Below, one piece after another: positions 33,813 to 43,585 of a DNA stretch of 64,000 nucleotides; the stretch's first letter is position 1; every line of letters starts with the position of its first letter. The DNA comes from CAILUF01 sp964505265 (GTDB taxonomy: Bacteria; Pseudomonadota; Alphaproteobacteria; Rickettsiales; UBA1997), in the NCBI GenBank assembly GCA_964505265.1, contig CAZDGN010000001.1, positions 1 through 64,000 on the forward strand, given 5' to 3'. The position numbers and the translations under genes are program-made. A model generated the notes under the pieces. That model was not told where the DNA came from. It made no database searches and was given only the letters and a program-made list of their open reading frames with translations.

Positions 33813-34748
33813 ATGAAATTTGAAAAAAAAGGTCTTATATTTTGTCCAAATGGTGAAGAAGAATGGATGCAAAACTCATTTATGACTCCAGTTCCAATTT
33901 TAATTGAAGGTTCCGATTCAAGCAAAGATAAAATCAGAATTTTTGGCGGAATTAGAGATAAAGATGGCGTTTCAAGAATAGGATTTATGGATGTTAAGGC
34001 TAGTAATCCATCGGAAATTATTTATGTTCATAAAAAACCAATATTGGATATAGGAGAAAAAGGTTGTTTTGATGATAACGGCATGATTTTGGGAAGTTTA
34101 ATAAAAATTAATAATACTTGGAGATTATATTATGTTGGATTTCAGATGGTAAAAAATGTAAAATTCTATGCATTTAGCGGAGTTGCAACATCTGAAAATT
34201 TATTTGATTTTAAAAGAAATTTTCAAACACCAATCATGGATAGAAAAGATTGGATGAAATATATAGGCGCAATTCATACCGTTCTTCATCAAAATAATAA
34301 ATATAAGATTTGGTATTCTGCTGGAAATGATTGGAAATTTATAGATAATAACTATTATCCAGTTTATTCAACGTTTTATACAGAGTCAAAAGATGGAATT
34401 AATTTTAATTACAATGTTAACGAATGCATTATTCAACCCAATAAAAATGAATACCGAATAGGAAGACCAACGGTATTTAGAGTTAATGATAAATATATCA
34501 TGTTTTGCACTAGGGATACCAAATATAAAGAATATGGAATTGCTTATTTCGAATCAAATAACGGCATAGATTGGGAGAGGATGGATGAAAAAATGAAAGG
34601 TCTCGAAAAGTCTTCATGTGGTTGGGATAATGAAATGGTCTGTTATCCAAACATACTTTCATATAAAGAAAAAATCTATTGTTTTTATAATGGAAATGGC
34701 ATGGGTAAAACGGGCGTTGGCTATGCCGAAATAATATCAGGATTTTAA
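33813..34748 (+). CDS. Beta-propeller glycosidase-like protein (GH43/GH32 type fold)
   Basis: A 311-aa soluble protein with repeated W/Y-x-x-Y/W blade motifs spaced about 55-60 residues apart (TWRLYYVGFQ, KYKIWYSAGND, KYIMFCTRDT, KIYCFYNGNG). This is the pattern of five-bladed propellers of glycosyl hydrolase clan J/F-like proteins that occur in O-antigen loci. No signal peptide, so it should act in the cytoplasm, unlike a classical polysaccharide hydrolase. Catalytic residues cannot be fixed by eye. The role may be sugar transfer or hydrolysis on a nucleotide- or lipid-linked sugar. Confidence 0.65.
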   Translation: MKFEKKGLIFCPNGEEEWMQNSFMTPVPILIEGSDSSKDKIRIFGGIRDKDGVSRIGFMDVKASNPSEIIYVHKKPILDIGEKGCFDDNGMILGSLIKINNTWRLYYVGFQMVKNVKFYAFSGVATSENLFDFKRNFQTPIMDRKDWMKYIGAIHTVLHQNNKYKIWYSAGNDWKFIDNNYYPVYSTFYTESKDGINFNYNVNECIIQPNKNEYRIGRPTVFRVNDKYIMFCTRDTKYKEYGIAYFESNNGIDWERMDEKMKGLEKSSCGWDNEMVCYPNILSYKEKIYCFYNGNGMGKTGVGYAEIISGF

Positions 34749-34750
34749 AT

Positions 34751-35683
34751 ATGCTAGTAGAAAAATATTCTTTAGAAAAATTATCGGAATGGAATGATTT
34801 TGTCGAAAAATCCAAAAATGGAACCTTTCTTTTTAATAGAAATTTTATGGATTATCACTCCGATAGATTCCAAGATAATTCTTTAATGTTTTATAATGAA
34901 AGCAATAAGTTGATAGCTATTTTGCCAGCAAATTTAAATGCTGATGCTTTATATTCTCATCAAGGTCTTAGTTATGGCGGATTGATATGTGGATTTAATA
35001 TAAAAATTTCAGAAGTTATAAATTGCTTCGAATCTATAAAAAATTATTCATTGGAAAATTCAATCAAGAAATTAATTTATAAAAGAGTTCCGAGTGTATA
35101 TCACAACTATCCAGCCGATGAGGATTTATACGCTCTTTTTAAAAATAATGCAAAATTAATTAGGTTAGATTTTGGCTCGGTAATTCAATTTAAAAACAAA
35201 TTAAATTGGAGTGAATTACGCAATAGATGTTTAAAAAAAGCCATAAAAGAAAATTTAACTATAAAAATAAATCATGATTTAGATGATTATTTTAATTTGT
35301 TAAGTGAGGTATTGATTGCCTCTCATAATGTTAAGCCAGTTCATAGTTTATTTGAATTAAAATTATTGTTCAATCGCTTTCCCGACAACATTAAACTGGT
35401 CTCTAGTTACAAGGGAAATAATTTAGTTAGCGGAATAATATTATTTATCGAAAAAAATGTCCTACATGCACAATACATTGCTAATTCTAATGAGGGTAGG
35501 TCTTGCGGGGGTCTTGAAATAATAATACAGCATATTTTAACTGAGTTCAAAGAATTTAAATTTTTATCATTTGGTATTTCAACGGAAGATAATGGAAATT
35601 ATTTAAACGAAGGCTTGATTCAGCAAAAAGAGGGCTTTGGTGCCCGCGGGATATGTAATAGTTTTTATGAATTAGTTTTTTAA
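34751..35683 (+). CDS. FemAB/GNAT-like acyltransferase
   Basis: A 310-aa protein with the two-lobed GNAT layout of FemAB-related enzymes: KNGTFLFNRNFMDYHSDRF near residues 20-38 (the 'T-F/H..F..Y....F' block), then LIAILPANL, and in the C-terminal lobe LVSGIILFIEKNVLHAQYIA followed by LEIIIQHIL. Such enzymes in polysaccharide loci attach aminoacyl or acyl groups to amino sugars. No transmembrane segment. Spaced by 2 nt from both neighbours. Confidence 0.75.
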   Translation: MLVEKYSLEKLSEWNDFVEKSKNGTFLFNRNFMDYHSDRFQDNSLMFYNESNKLIAILPANLNADALYSHQGLSYGGLICGFNIKISEVINCFESIKNYSLENSIKKLIYKRVPSVYHNYPADEDLYALFKNNAKLIRLDFGSVIQFKNKLNWSELRNRCLKKAIKENLTIKINHDLDDYFNLLSEVLIASHNVKPVHSLFELKLLFNRFPDNIKLVSSYKGNNLVSGIILFIEKNVLHAQYIANSNEGRSCGGLEIIIQHILTEFKEFKFLSFGISTEDNGNYLNEGLIQQKEGFGARGICNSFYELVF

Positions 35684-35685
35684 AT

Positions 35686-37086
35686 ATGGCAAAAATTCTA
35701 ATTACTTATTACTGGCCATATAAACTTCCTCAAGGTTATTCACCAACAATGTGCTTTTATGATGGACTTAGAATTGCATTTGAAAAAAATAATCATGATG
35801 TTTTGGAAATTAATTTAGCAAATTTTGCGAATCATCCAAAAATTGATAACATAACAAATAACTCAATTTTAGAAATAAATAATAATTATCTATATGAAAA
35901 AATTAATTTATATAAACCAGATTTGATAATTTCATTTAATCATTGCTTAACCAAAAAAATATATTCAATAACCACATGTCCAATTTTTATTTGGGATGGA
36001 GACTCCCCCTCTTCTCCATGGTGGTACAATACAGACTTAATTAATTCTGAAATAGACAGATTATTTTTTGCTTATACATCTATAAAAAATTTTAATTTCT
36101 TTAAAAAATTGTGGCAAATCAAAGATGAAAAATTGTTTTATACAAAATTAGCAACATCTTTAAAGCCAGAACAATTGAATTTTGATAAAGATATTTGTTT
36201 TATTGGTTCGACTTCAAAATCAATATCGTTAGGTATATCAAAATATTTGATAAAAATTGAATCTAGTAAAATTGAAAAATTGGAATTTATAAAAATCATA
36301 AAAATAGCAATTAGAGATGGGATATTTAATCCGTTAATTAAGGATTTTTTAATTGGGGCGGAAATTAAATTTGAGGAATTCTATTGGTATATCTCACAAT
36401 TCAAAAGAAATGGGTTATTAGAATTATTAAGTGAAGATTTTAATTTGGAAATTTTTGGATGGACTAATCTTGATCAAACGGATAAATTGTATATATATTT
36501 TGATAAAACACCGGTTTTTAGTGTTAAAAATAATCAAGAAATATATAATTCTAGTAAAATAGCACTAAATATAAATCAACCTCAGGTTTGCAATGAGGAA
36601 TCAAAGTATTCGTGGCGAGTTTGCGATATAATGGCAACCAATTCTTGCTTAGTCTCTTCTTTTTGCCCAGCTTTAGAGGAGGATTTTAGTAAATGGGTAA
36701 AAATCCCACAATTTTCAAATAAGTTTGAAGCTTACGACATTTGTAGAAAACTATTATCAGATGAGCCTTGGAGAAAAGATGTGGTTGAAAATAGCAAGAT
36801 CGCCATAAAAGAAGGTGGTTTTACATTCGATGATAGAGTTAGAGAAATAGAGAAAATTTTTAATCTAAAAAAATATGAAGACTTTCCTAAAATAAATTAT
36901 GAATTTCTATTGGATCTAACGGCCAAAGAGATTCAAGAAGAGGTTCCGTTATCGATAAGAAAATCTAAATTTTCAATATTTAAAGTTACTAAAAAATTAA
37001 TCAGAATTTTCTACAAAATCAACATAGAAAGAATCGTTAGATTTCCATTAAAACTATATAAATTTCTTTATAAAAAGGATTTGTAA
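35686..37086 (+). CDS. CgeB-like glycosyltransferase
   Basis: A 466-aa GT-B-like protein. Blocks: ILITYYWPYKLPQGYSPT at the N-terminus, KPDLIISFNHCLTK, PIFIWDGDSP, and in the C-terminal half FGWTNLDQ, YNSSKIALNINQPQV, SWRVCDIMATNSCLVSSF, which resemble the sugar-binding end of CgeB/Glyco_trans_1_2 proteins. The family is likely, the sugar unknown. A basic amphipathic C-terminus may touch the membrane. Confidence 0.72.
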   Translation: MAKILITYYWPYKLPQGYSPTMCFYDGLRIAFEKNNHDVLEINLANFANHPKIDNITNNSILEINNNYLYEKINLYKPDLIISFNHCLTKKIYSITTCPIFIWDGDSPSSPWWYNTDLINSEIDRLFFAYTSIKNFNFFKKLWQIKDEKLFYTKLATSLKPEQLNFDKDICFIGSTSKSISLGISKYLIKIESSKIEKLEFIKIIKIAIRDGIFNPLIKDFLIGAEIKFEEFYWYISQFKRNGLLELLSEDFNLEIFGWTNLDQTDKLYIYFDKTPVFSVKNNQEIYNSSKIALNINQPQVCNEESKYSWRVCDIMATNSCLVSSFCPALEEDFSKWVKIPQFSNKFEAYDICRKLLSDEPWRKDVVENSKIAIKEGGFTFDDRVREIEKIFNLKKYEDFPKINYEFLLDLTAKEIQEEVPLSIRKSKFSIFKVTKKLIRIFYKINIERIVRFPLKLYKFLYKKDL

Positions 37087-37143
37087 ATTATAAAATTTAA
37101 TTGTGAACGAATATCCCTTTAGCTAATTTAAAAATAATTTTTT

Positions 37144-38283
37144 ATGAAAAATCCCAAAATCTCTGTCTGCATTCCATCTTATAATCATGAAAAATATATT
37201 GGAAAAACAATTGAAAGTATCTTGAATCAAACTTATAAGAATTTTGAGATTATTATAAGTGATGACAACTCTAAAGATAATTCGGAAAATATTATAAAAA
37301 GCTACAAAGACCAAAGAATAAATTTTTATAAAAATAATGCCAATATTGGTCCAGCTTTAAATTCAAATAAATTTATAGAGTTATCAAATTGTGATTACAT
37401 TTTAATTCTTCCTTCTGATGATGTTTTATTAAAGAATGCATTAGAAATTTATTTAAAAGAGATTGAAAGTGATAATAATGCAGATGTTTTATTTTGTTGG
37501 TGTCAAACTATTGATGAAAATGATAATGAAATTGATAGTTACAATATGACTATAGCCAATCAAATAAGAGATAAAAATAAATTATTAAACGAACTCTTTT
37601 ACGAGCAGAATTTTTTGATGGGACCGGGAGTTTTTATTAAAAAAAAATTATTTGATTTGATTGGAAATTATAATGAAAATCTTCTTCAGGTTCAAGATTT
37701 GGAATTATGGGTAAGAATTTTAACTTCTGGATATAGAATCAATATTGTTAACGAAAAGTTAATTAAATATAGAATCCATAATGAAAATCTTAGTAATAAT
37801 TTAAATGAACCATTAAAAAATATTGCAATAAATTCTAGATATATTTTTGAGATCCAAAAAGTTTTAGAAAATTATAAAAATATTAAAGACTTTAATTTTT
37901 TTGTTGAAACCTTCCCGAATGTTTTAAAATATCCAGTAATAGATGAAAAATATAAAGATTACTATTTGATGAAGGAGGCTTTTAATGTTGGCATGAAGGG
38001 TCATGGTTGTTACAACATAGCATACAAATTATTCGCATGTGATTTGGCTTATAAAATTATTCACAATAAAGAACTTTATAAAGAATTAGGTCAAATTTTC
38101 GGATTTGATTTTAAAGATTTTTCCTATATGCTTTCTCAGATAATTAATCTTGATAATATTGATTATTTTTCTAACATTAATCCTAAAAAAATTAGTTTCA
38201 AAAATAATTCAATCAAACAAAATAAAATTAGAGATCTATTTAAATTTTTAAAAATTTCCCCAGCGAATGAAAGAAAAAATTAA
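37144..38283 (+). CDS. Glycosyltransferase family 2
   Basis: A 379-aa GT-A enzyme with ISVCIPSYNHEKYIGKTIES (5-24), IIISDDNSKDNSENII, and a metal-binding LPSDDVLL segment (about 97-104) in place of the classical DxD. The C-terminal region after about residue 230 is helical and not recognised. It is related to the GT2 at 49286. Start 57 nt after the CgeB-like gene; the end overlaps the next gene by 17 nt. Confidence 0.86.
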   Translation: MKNPKISVCIPSYNHEKYIGKTIESILNQTYKNFEIIISDDNSKDNSENIIKSYKDQRINFYKNNANIGPALNSNKFIELSNCDYILILPSDDVLLKNALEIYLKEIESDNNADVLFCWCQTIDENDNEIDSYNMTIANQIRDKNKLLNELFYEQNFLMGPGVFIKKKLFDLIGNYNENLLQVQDLELWVRILTSGYRINIVNEKLIKYRIHNENLSNNLNEPLKNIAINSRYIFEIQKVLENYKNIKDFNFFVETFPNVLKYPVIDEKYKDYYLMKEAFNVGMKGHGCYNIAYKLFACDLAYKIIHNKELYKELGQIFGFDFKDFSYMLSQIINLDNIDYFSNINPKKISFKNNSIKQNKIRDLFKFLKISPANERKN

Positions 38284-39343
38284 CGTAACAAAAGCTTATC
38301 TTCCAAATAAAGAAAAATTTATAAATTATTTAGATAAAATATGGGATAATGGTATTTTAACCAATCAAGGTCCCCTTTTACAAGAATTTGAGAATAAATT
38401 AGCAAAGTTTCTCGGATTAAAGAATATTCAATTTTTAACCAATGGAACACTTCCACTGCAAATTGCTATTAAAGCTATGGATTTGGAAGGTGAAATTATA
38501 ACTACTCCATTTTCTTATGTCGCGACCGTTTCTTCAATACTTTGGGAAAGATGTGAACCTGTCTTTGTGGATATTGAAGTTGATAATTTTACTATTGATG
38601 TTGATAAAATTGAAAGGGCTATAACTTCCAAAACCAAGGCCATTATGGCGGTTCATTGTTTTGGCTTCCCATGTGATGTATTTAAAATTAATGAAATAGC
38701 AAAAAAACATAATTTAAAAGTTATCTATGACGGTGCTCATGCTTTTGGTTGCGAGTATTTCGGTAAATCACTTTTAAGTTATGGAGATATATCTACTTGC
38801 TCTTTTCATGCAACAAAGTTGTTTCACACCATTGAGGGTGGGGCGATAATTGTAAATGATGATGAAATTAATAAAAAAGTTGATTTGATCAAAAGATTTG
38901 GTCATATCTATGACGATCATTTCATGCTTGGAATAAATGCCAAAGCCTCAGAGTTTCAATCCGCAATGGGTTTATGTAATTTGGATGATATTAATGAAAT
39001 AATTTTGAATAGAAAAAAATCATATGAAATATATTTGAATGAAATTCGTAACGATTTTTTTATTCCAAAAATTAATAAAGATTTGAAATATAATTATGGT
39101 TATTTCCCAATTTTATTTAAGAATGAATCGCAATTAAAAAATTTAATCTTAGAGTTAAATAAAAATGATATTTTTCCAAGAAGATATTTTTATCCGTCTT
39201 TAAATAATCTTCCATATTTAAAGGAAAAACAAAGCTGTTCAATCTCAGAAGACATATCTTCCAGAATTTTATGTTTACCGCTTTATTATAATTTAGACCC
39301 AAAAATTATTTTAAAAATATGTCAAAATATAAATAAAAATTAA
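38267..39343 (+). CDS. DegT/DnrJ/EryC1 sugar aminotransferase (VioA-like)
   Basis: PLP-dependent transaminase of 358 aa. NGILTNQGPLLQEFE (about 29-43), TNGTLPLQIAIKA (PLP phosphate), TTPFSYVATVSSILW, YDGAHAFGCEYFG and the Schiff-base lysine in FHATKLFHTIEGG. The sequence style is that of VioA/ArnB-type enzymes making 4-amino-4,6-dideoxyhexoses; the exact product is an inference. It probably provides the amine acylated by the NeuD-like or FemAB-like proteins of the same operon. Confidence 0.87.
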   Translation: MKEKINVTKAYLPNKEKFINYLDKIWDNGILTNQGPLLQEFENKLAKFLGLKNIQFLTNGTLPLQIAIKAMDLEGEIITTPFSYVATVSSILWERCEPVFVDIEVDNFTIDVDKIERAITSKTKAIMAVHCFGFPCDVFKINEIAKKHNLKVIYDGAHAFGCEYFGKSLLSYGDISTCSFHATKLFHTIEGGAIIVNDDEINKKVDLIKRFGHIYDDHFMLGINAKASEFQSAMGLCNLDDINEIILNRKKSYEIYLNEIRNDFFIPKINKDLKYNYGYFPILFKNESQLKNLILELNKNDIFPRRYFYPSLNNLPYLKEKQSCSISEDISSRILCLPLYYNLDPKIILKICQNINKN

Positions 39344-39345
39344 AA

Positions 39346-41208
39346 ATGATAACAGTTCTTTTAATCTCATATAATCATGAAAAGTTTATTGAAAAAGCCA
39401 TAAAAAGTGTTTTGGAGCAAAAAACAAATTTTGACTTTAAGATTAAAATTTTTGATGACGCCTCAACTGATAATTGTTCCAAAATAATCAATGATTTTAA
39501 AGAAATATACGGTCGAAAAATCGATGTAAAAATTAGAGAAAAAAATCTTGGTTACATAGAAAATATTTATTTAGCAATCAAAAGCGTTGATACGAAATAT
39601 TTTTGTATTTTAGAATGTGATGATTATTGGTGTGATGAAAAAAAATTACAGTTGCAGTTTGAGGGTCTTGAAAATAATGAGGATTGCTCTTTTTGTGGAC
39701 ATGAAACCCTGATTAGTAATCCTAATTTTAACTCCCGAGCTGGCAAAGATGGAGAAAAAATTTTTGCAAATAGTTACAATGGGATTTTGAAGAATAAATT
39801 TGATGAAAATAATGATTTTTGGGTTCATACTTCTTCAAGATTATTTAGAACCAATTTAATAAATTTTGATTCGTTAAAATATAGAGAATCCATAGTAAAT
39901 GATGTATGCTTATTTTGGTATTTTTTATCTAAGGGAAAAATGTTATACTTAGATAGAGTAATGTCGGTTTATAACGTAACTGGTATTGGTTTAAGCTCAT
40001 CTTCAAGCAATAAATCTAGTACTGATTTTCATCTTTATTCTCTTATAAAAATTAACATTGATACCAATTTTGTTTTTCAAAAAATTTTATTTGATAAAAT
40101 AAAAAAACATAAATTTTATAGTAAGGATATTATTAATGAAATTGAGCAAAATATTATTTGCTCTGACTCCGAATTAACTTTTAAAAAACTACTTCCAAAA
40201 GAAGTCAAAAATAGATCGATAATCCCGGTTATGACATGTTTTGATAAAAATTATGTTGTTCCAAGTATTATTGCTTTTTATTCACTTCTAGAAAATTGCA
40301 ATAAGGATTATTTTTATAAAATTTATGTTTTGACATCCGATATTTCGCTTCAACAACAATACGATATTGAATATTGTCTTAGGGATTTTGATAATTATTC
40401 AATAGAATTTATTTTTATGAATAATAAATTCGACGATTTGTGGAATAATCTTGAAACCAAGGCTCATTTTTCTAAAGAAGTTTTTTATAAACTTTTAACA
40501 GCAAGTATTTTCCCAAATTATGATAAAATAATAATTACCGATGTAGATGTTGTTTTTTTGGGAGATATATCATCGAGCTATACTGAAGCTGATGTCAATG
40601 AAGACTTTTATTTGGCATCGATAAAGCCAGTTGGAAAAATTCTTGGTTATTATGACAATCCACAATATAAAAATAATTTTACTAGTGAAGAAATCGAAGA
40701 TTTAAAATCTTCTTGTGGCGGTTATTTAATTATGAATTTAAAAAAAATTCGTGAAAATAATATTGAAGAAAAATTTATAGAATGTTTTAAAAATAACGCT
40801 AACAGATTAAATCAAGCTGAGCAAGATGTGTTAAACTTGGTATGTGCTAAGAAAATTAAATTTTTACATCCAAAATTTTTAGTTTGTAGTTATTTATATG
40901 ATTTGTATAAAACACCAGAAGATTTTGAAAATGATATTAATTTTTCTAAAGATGAGTTATTGGAAGCCTACTCAAATCCAGTTCAATTACATTATGCAAC
41001 TTCAAAAAAACCCTGGAAAAATCCAGAAATTACCAAGGCGGAAAAGTGGTTCTTTTACTTGTCCAAAACCCCTATATTTGGGAATTTTATGTTGAATTTT
41101 ACATTTAATAATTTCGGTACCAAATCTGATATTTTTTCATTTTCTTTTAAAATCTCAAAAAAAAGAAAAATATTTTTTAAAATTATAAAGGAAAAATTGA
41201 AATTATGA
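39346..41208 (+). CDS. Two-domain glycosyltransferase: GT2 fused to GT8
   Basis: A 620-aa protein. Residues 1-250 are GT2: VLLISYNHEKFIEKAIKSVL, IFDDASTDNCSKII and LECDDYW (metal site). From about residue 292 a GT8 domain follows: IIPVMTCFDKNYVVPSIIAF, ITDVDVVFLGD (DxD near 400), CGGYLIMNLKKIR, and the late HYATSKKPWK (near 549) that closes GT8 active sites. Both catalytic centres look complete, so it may add two sugars in turn. There is no stop codon or start between the domains. Gap of 2 nt to the aminotransferase gene and 4-nt overlap with the next. Confidence 0.88.
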   Translation: MITVLLISYNHEKFIEKAIKSVLEQKTNFDFKIKIFDDASTDNCSKIINDFKEIYGRKIDVKIREKNLGYIENIYLAIKSVDTKYFCILECDDYWCDEKKLQLQFEGLENNEDCSFCGHETLISNPNFNSRAGKDGEKIFANSYNGILKNKFDENNDFWVHTSSRLFRTNLINFDSLKYRESIVNDVCLFWYFLSKGKMLYLDRVMSVYNVTGIGLSSSSSNKSSTDFHLYSLIKINIDTNFVFQKILFDKIKKHKFYSKDIINEIEQNIICSDSELTFKKLLPKEVKNRSIIPVMTCFDKNYVVPSIIAFYSLLENCNKDYFYKIYVLTSDISLQQQYDIEYCLRDFDNYSIEFIFMNNKFDDLWNNLETKAHFSKEVFYKLLTASIFPNYDKIIITDVDVVFLGDISSSYTEADVNEDFYLASIKPVGKILGYYDNPQYKNNFTSEEIEDLKSSCGGYLIMNLKKIRENNIEEKFIECFKNNANRLNQAEQDVLNLVCAKKIKFLHPKFLVCSYLYDLYKTPEDFENDINFSKDELLEAYSNPVQLHYATSKKPWKNPEITKAEKWFFYLSKTPIFGNFMLNFTFNNFGTKSDIFSFSFKISKKRKIFFKIIKEKLKL

Positions 41209-42110
41209 AAAAAGTTTTAATCACTGGTGGTGCTGGATTTATTGGTTCTCATATTTTAGATTATTTTAAAGAAAAAGGTTTTTTTTGTGCAGTGGTTGAC
41301 AATTTGTCGACTGGTAAGATTGAAAATACCAGAAATTCTGATGTATTTTATAATATCGATATAAGAGATGAAGGTAAATTGATGGATATTTTTAAAGAAC
41401 ATAAATTTGACTTCGTTATTCATCAAGCAGCTCAAGTGAGTGTTAATAAATCAATCAATAATCCAATTGAAGATTTATCAATAAATATAGTGGGCTCATT
41501 AAATTTAATAAATTTATGCAAAAAATTTCTTGTTAATAAAATTATTTTAGCCTCCACAGCTGCGGTATATGGTGAAAAAAATTCATTGCCAATAAAAGAA
41601 AGCGATGAATTGTCGCCAATTTGTCCATATGGGATTTCTAAAATGGCTATGGAATTTTATGTAAAATGTTCGGGTTTAAATTATGGGATTTTTCGCTATT
41701 CAAATGTTTATGGGCCAAGGCAATATCAAAGTGCCGAGAGTGGAGTAATATCAATATTTTGCAATAATATTAAAAATAAAACCAATCATATTGTGTTTGG
41801 CGATGGTGAACAAACAAGAGATTTTATATATGTTGAAAATGTTGCCAAAGTAATTTTTAACTATTGTAACTCTGATTTAAATAGTCAAATATTAAATTTA
41901 TCTTCAAACACTTCTATAACAATAAATAAACTAATATCAACTTTAAACAAAATTTCTGAAATTAATTTGCCGATTATTTATAAGGAACCAAGACCTAATG
42001 AAATAATTCATAGTAGACTCGATAATTCAAATATTATCAAATTAAATTTGATCAATAATGATACCTTTGATTTTGAAATGACAATAAATAATACTCTAAA
42101 ATTAATATGA
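41205..42110 (+). CDS. NAD-dependent nucleotide-sugar epimerase (SDR)
   Basis: A 301-aa extended SDR: GGAGFIGSHILDYF (8-21), VDNLSTGKIEN, HQAAQVSVNKSINNP (about 75-89), STAAVYGE, YGISKMAMEFY (YxxxK), RYSNVYGPRQ and GDGEQTRDFIYV. It resembles UDP-glucose/UDP-GlcNAc 4-epimerases of the Gne/WbpP kind, but the substrate is not fixed. It overlaps both neighbours by 4 nt. Confidence 0.88.
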   Translation: MKKVLITGGAGFIGSHILDYFKEKGFFCAVVDNLSTGKIENTRNSDVFYNIDIRDEGKLMDIFKEHKFDFVIHQAAQVSVNKSINNPIEDLSINIVGSLNLINLCKKFLVNKIILASTAAVYGEKNSLPIKESDELSPICPYGISKMAMEFYVKCSGLNYGIFRYSNVYGPRQYQSAESGVISIFCNNIKNKTNHIVFGDGEQTRDFIYVENVAKVIFNYCNSDLNSQILNLSSNTSITINKLISTLNKISEINLPIIYKEPRPNEIIHSRLDNSNIIKLNLINNDTFDFEMTINNTLKLI

Positions 42111-42706
42111 AAAAGAAAGCAATTTTCGGTGTTGGTGGTTTGGCAAGAGAACTATACTATCAATTATTAGATAAAAATATAGTTTTTTTTGTTGATGATG
42201 ATTTTATTTGTGATTCAAAAAAAATTGATAACAAGCCAATTTACCCAATTTCAGATTTTAATTCGTTAAATTATGAATTAATTATTGCCGTTTCCGATCC
42301 TCTTGTAAGAAACAAAATTGTCAGCAAGTTACCAGCTGATACTTCTTTTTGGTCTTTTATTCATTCATCAGTTGAATTAAACAATACAATTAAACTTGGT
42401 AAAGGTTCAATTTTAATGAAAAATGCTATTTTAACAACATCTATTGAAATCGGAGATTTTGCAATTATTCATTCTTTCGTTGTTGTGGCTCATGATTGTG
42501 TAATTGGTGATTATTTTTGTGCAACTTATGGAGCCAAAGTATCTGGAAATGTAAAAATTGGTATGAATTTTTTTATGGGCTCAAATTCTTCCATAAGAGA
42601 AAATATCACAATCTGTGATAATGTAAAATTGGGAATCGGCTCTGTTGTGGTTAAAAATATTAATTATCCAGGAAAATATATTGGTGTGCCCTGCAAGAAA
42701 TTATAG
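42107..42706 (+). CDS. NeuD/PglD-type sugar acetyltransferase
   Basis: A 199-aa homologue of the 33132 protein: Rossmann start KKAIFGVGGLARELYYQL, then hexapeptide repeats (about 95-180: IKLGKGSILMKNAILTTSIEIG, CVIGDYFCATYGAKVSGNVKIG). The histidine in VVAHDCVIG matches the catalytic base of PglD-type enzymes. Last gene of the operon; it meets the minus-strand GT2 gene tail to tail with a 6-nt overlap, so no terminator space exists between them. Confidence 0.87.
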   Translation: MKKKAIFGVGGLARELYYQLLDKNIVFFVDDDFICDSKKIDNKPIYPISDFNSLNYELIIAVSDPLVRNKIVSKLPADTSFWSFIHSSVELNNTIKLGKGSILMKNAILTTSIEIGDFAIIHSFVVVAHDCVIGDYFCATYGAKVSGNVKIGMNFFMGSNSSIRENITICDNVKLGIGSVVVKNINYPGKYIGVPCKKL

Positions 42707-43585
42707 GTTTTTAAAATATTCAATTTGTTTTTTTATATCCTTTTTCATATTGTTTTCAATCAAAATTTTAATTATTTTTTGAATTAAATCATTATTTTCT
42801 TCTAGGTAAGAAACTTTGTCAATTGCAATATTTTTAGAAACTTCAATTATAAAATTTAGCTGATTTATTCCGTGATTCAAAATATGTTTGGTAAAATTTT
42901 CTTCTGAATGCGAGTTGTGCCATATTCCACCATCCCAAATCCTGTATACCGACATTACTTTATTAATAAATCCAATGTCACCAGTTTGGGCATGAAGTAA
43001 ATGTAAATAATAGTCACATGGCATTATATTTTTTGGAAAAATGTCTTCAAAATCCTTGCCATTTATAAATCTCCAGCGATACATGGCGCTATTTGTTTGA
43101 ATAAAATTGTGCTCTAATAGATCGTTTAAATCTAAATCATTCTTAAAAAATCTATTTTTGGGCTTTGGAAAGATTTTTCTTTTAAAAATATTTCTTAAAC
43201 CGCTTTTTAATACTTTAACAGGATGGAAACAAATTGATTTGTCTGGATTATTTATTAAATAATCATATTGGATTTGTAGTTTATTTTTATTACAAAAAAA
43301 ATCATCTCCTTCGCAAATCACCACAAAAGGTGAGTCTACCAATTTTAGGGTGTTTACATAATTTTCATAAGCTCCGATATTTTTACTTCTTTTAATGAAT
43401 TCAATTTTTTCGGGATATTTTATTTTAAAATTTTCAATAATTTTTGCGGTTGAATCGGTTGATGCGTCATCTGAAATGATTAATTTATATTTAAAATTAG
43501 TTTTTTGATTAACAATGTTTTTAATGCATTTGGCAATAAATTTTTGATGATTATATGTTGTAGTTATAATGTTAACCTTATTCAT
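42701..43585 (-). CDS. Glycosyltransferase family 2
   Basis: A 294-aa GT2 with VNIITTTYNHQKFIAKCIKN (3-22), LIISDDASTDSTAKII and the metal site ICEGDDFF. It is close to the N-terminal domain of the GT2-GT8 fusion (the same NIGAYENYVNTLK-like segment and the shared 'QxQ/IQYDYLxN' region). It has its own promoter region, 169 nt, divergent from the WecE-type gene. Confidence 0.88.
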   Translation of the reverse strand: MNKVNIITTTYNHQKFIAKCIKNIVNQKTNFKYKLIISDDASTDSTAKIIENFKIKYPEKIEFIKRSKNIGAYENYVNTLKLVDSPFVVICEGDDFFCNKNKLQIQYDYLINNPDKSICFHPVKVLKSGLRNIFKRKIFPKPKNRFFKNDLDLNDLLEHNFIQTNSAMYRWRFINGKDFEDIFPKNIMPCDYYLHLLHAQTGDIGFINKVMSVYRIWDGGIWHNSHSEENFTKHILNHGINQLNFIIEVSKNIAIDKVSYLEENNDLIQKIIKILIENNMKKDIKKQIEYFKNL

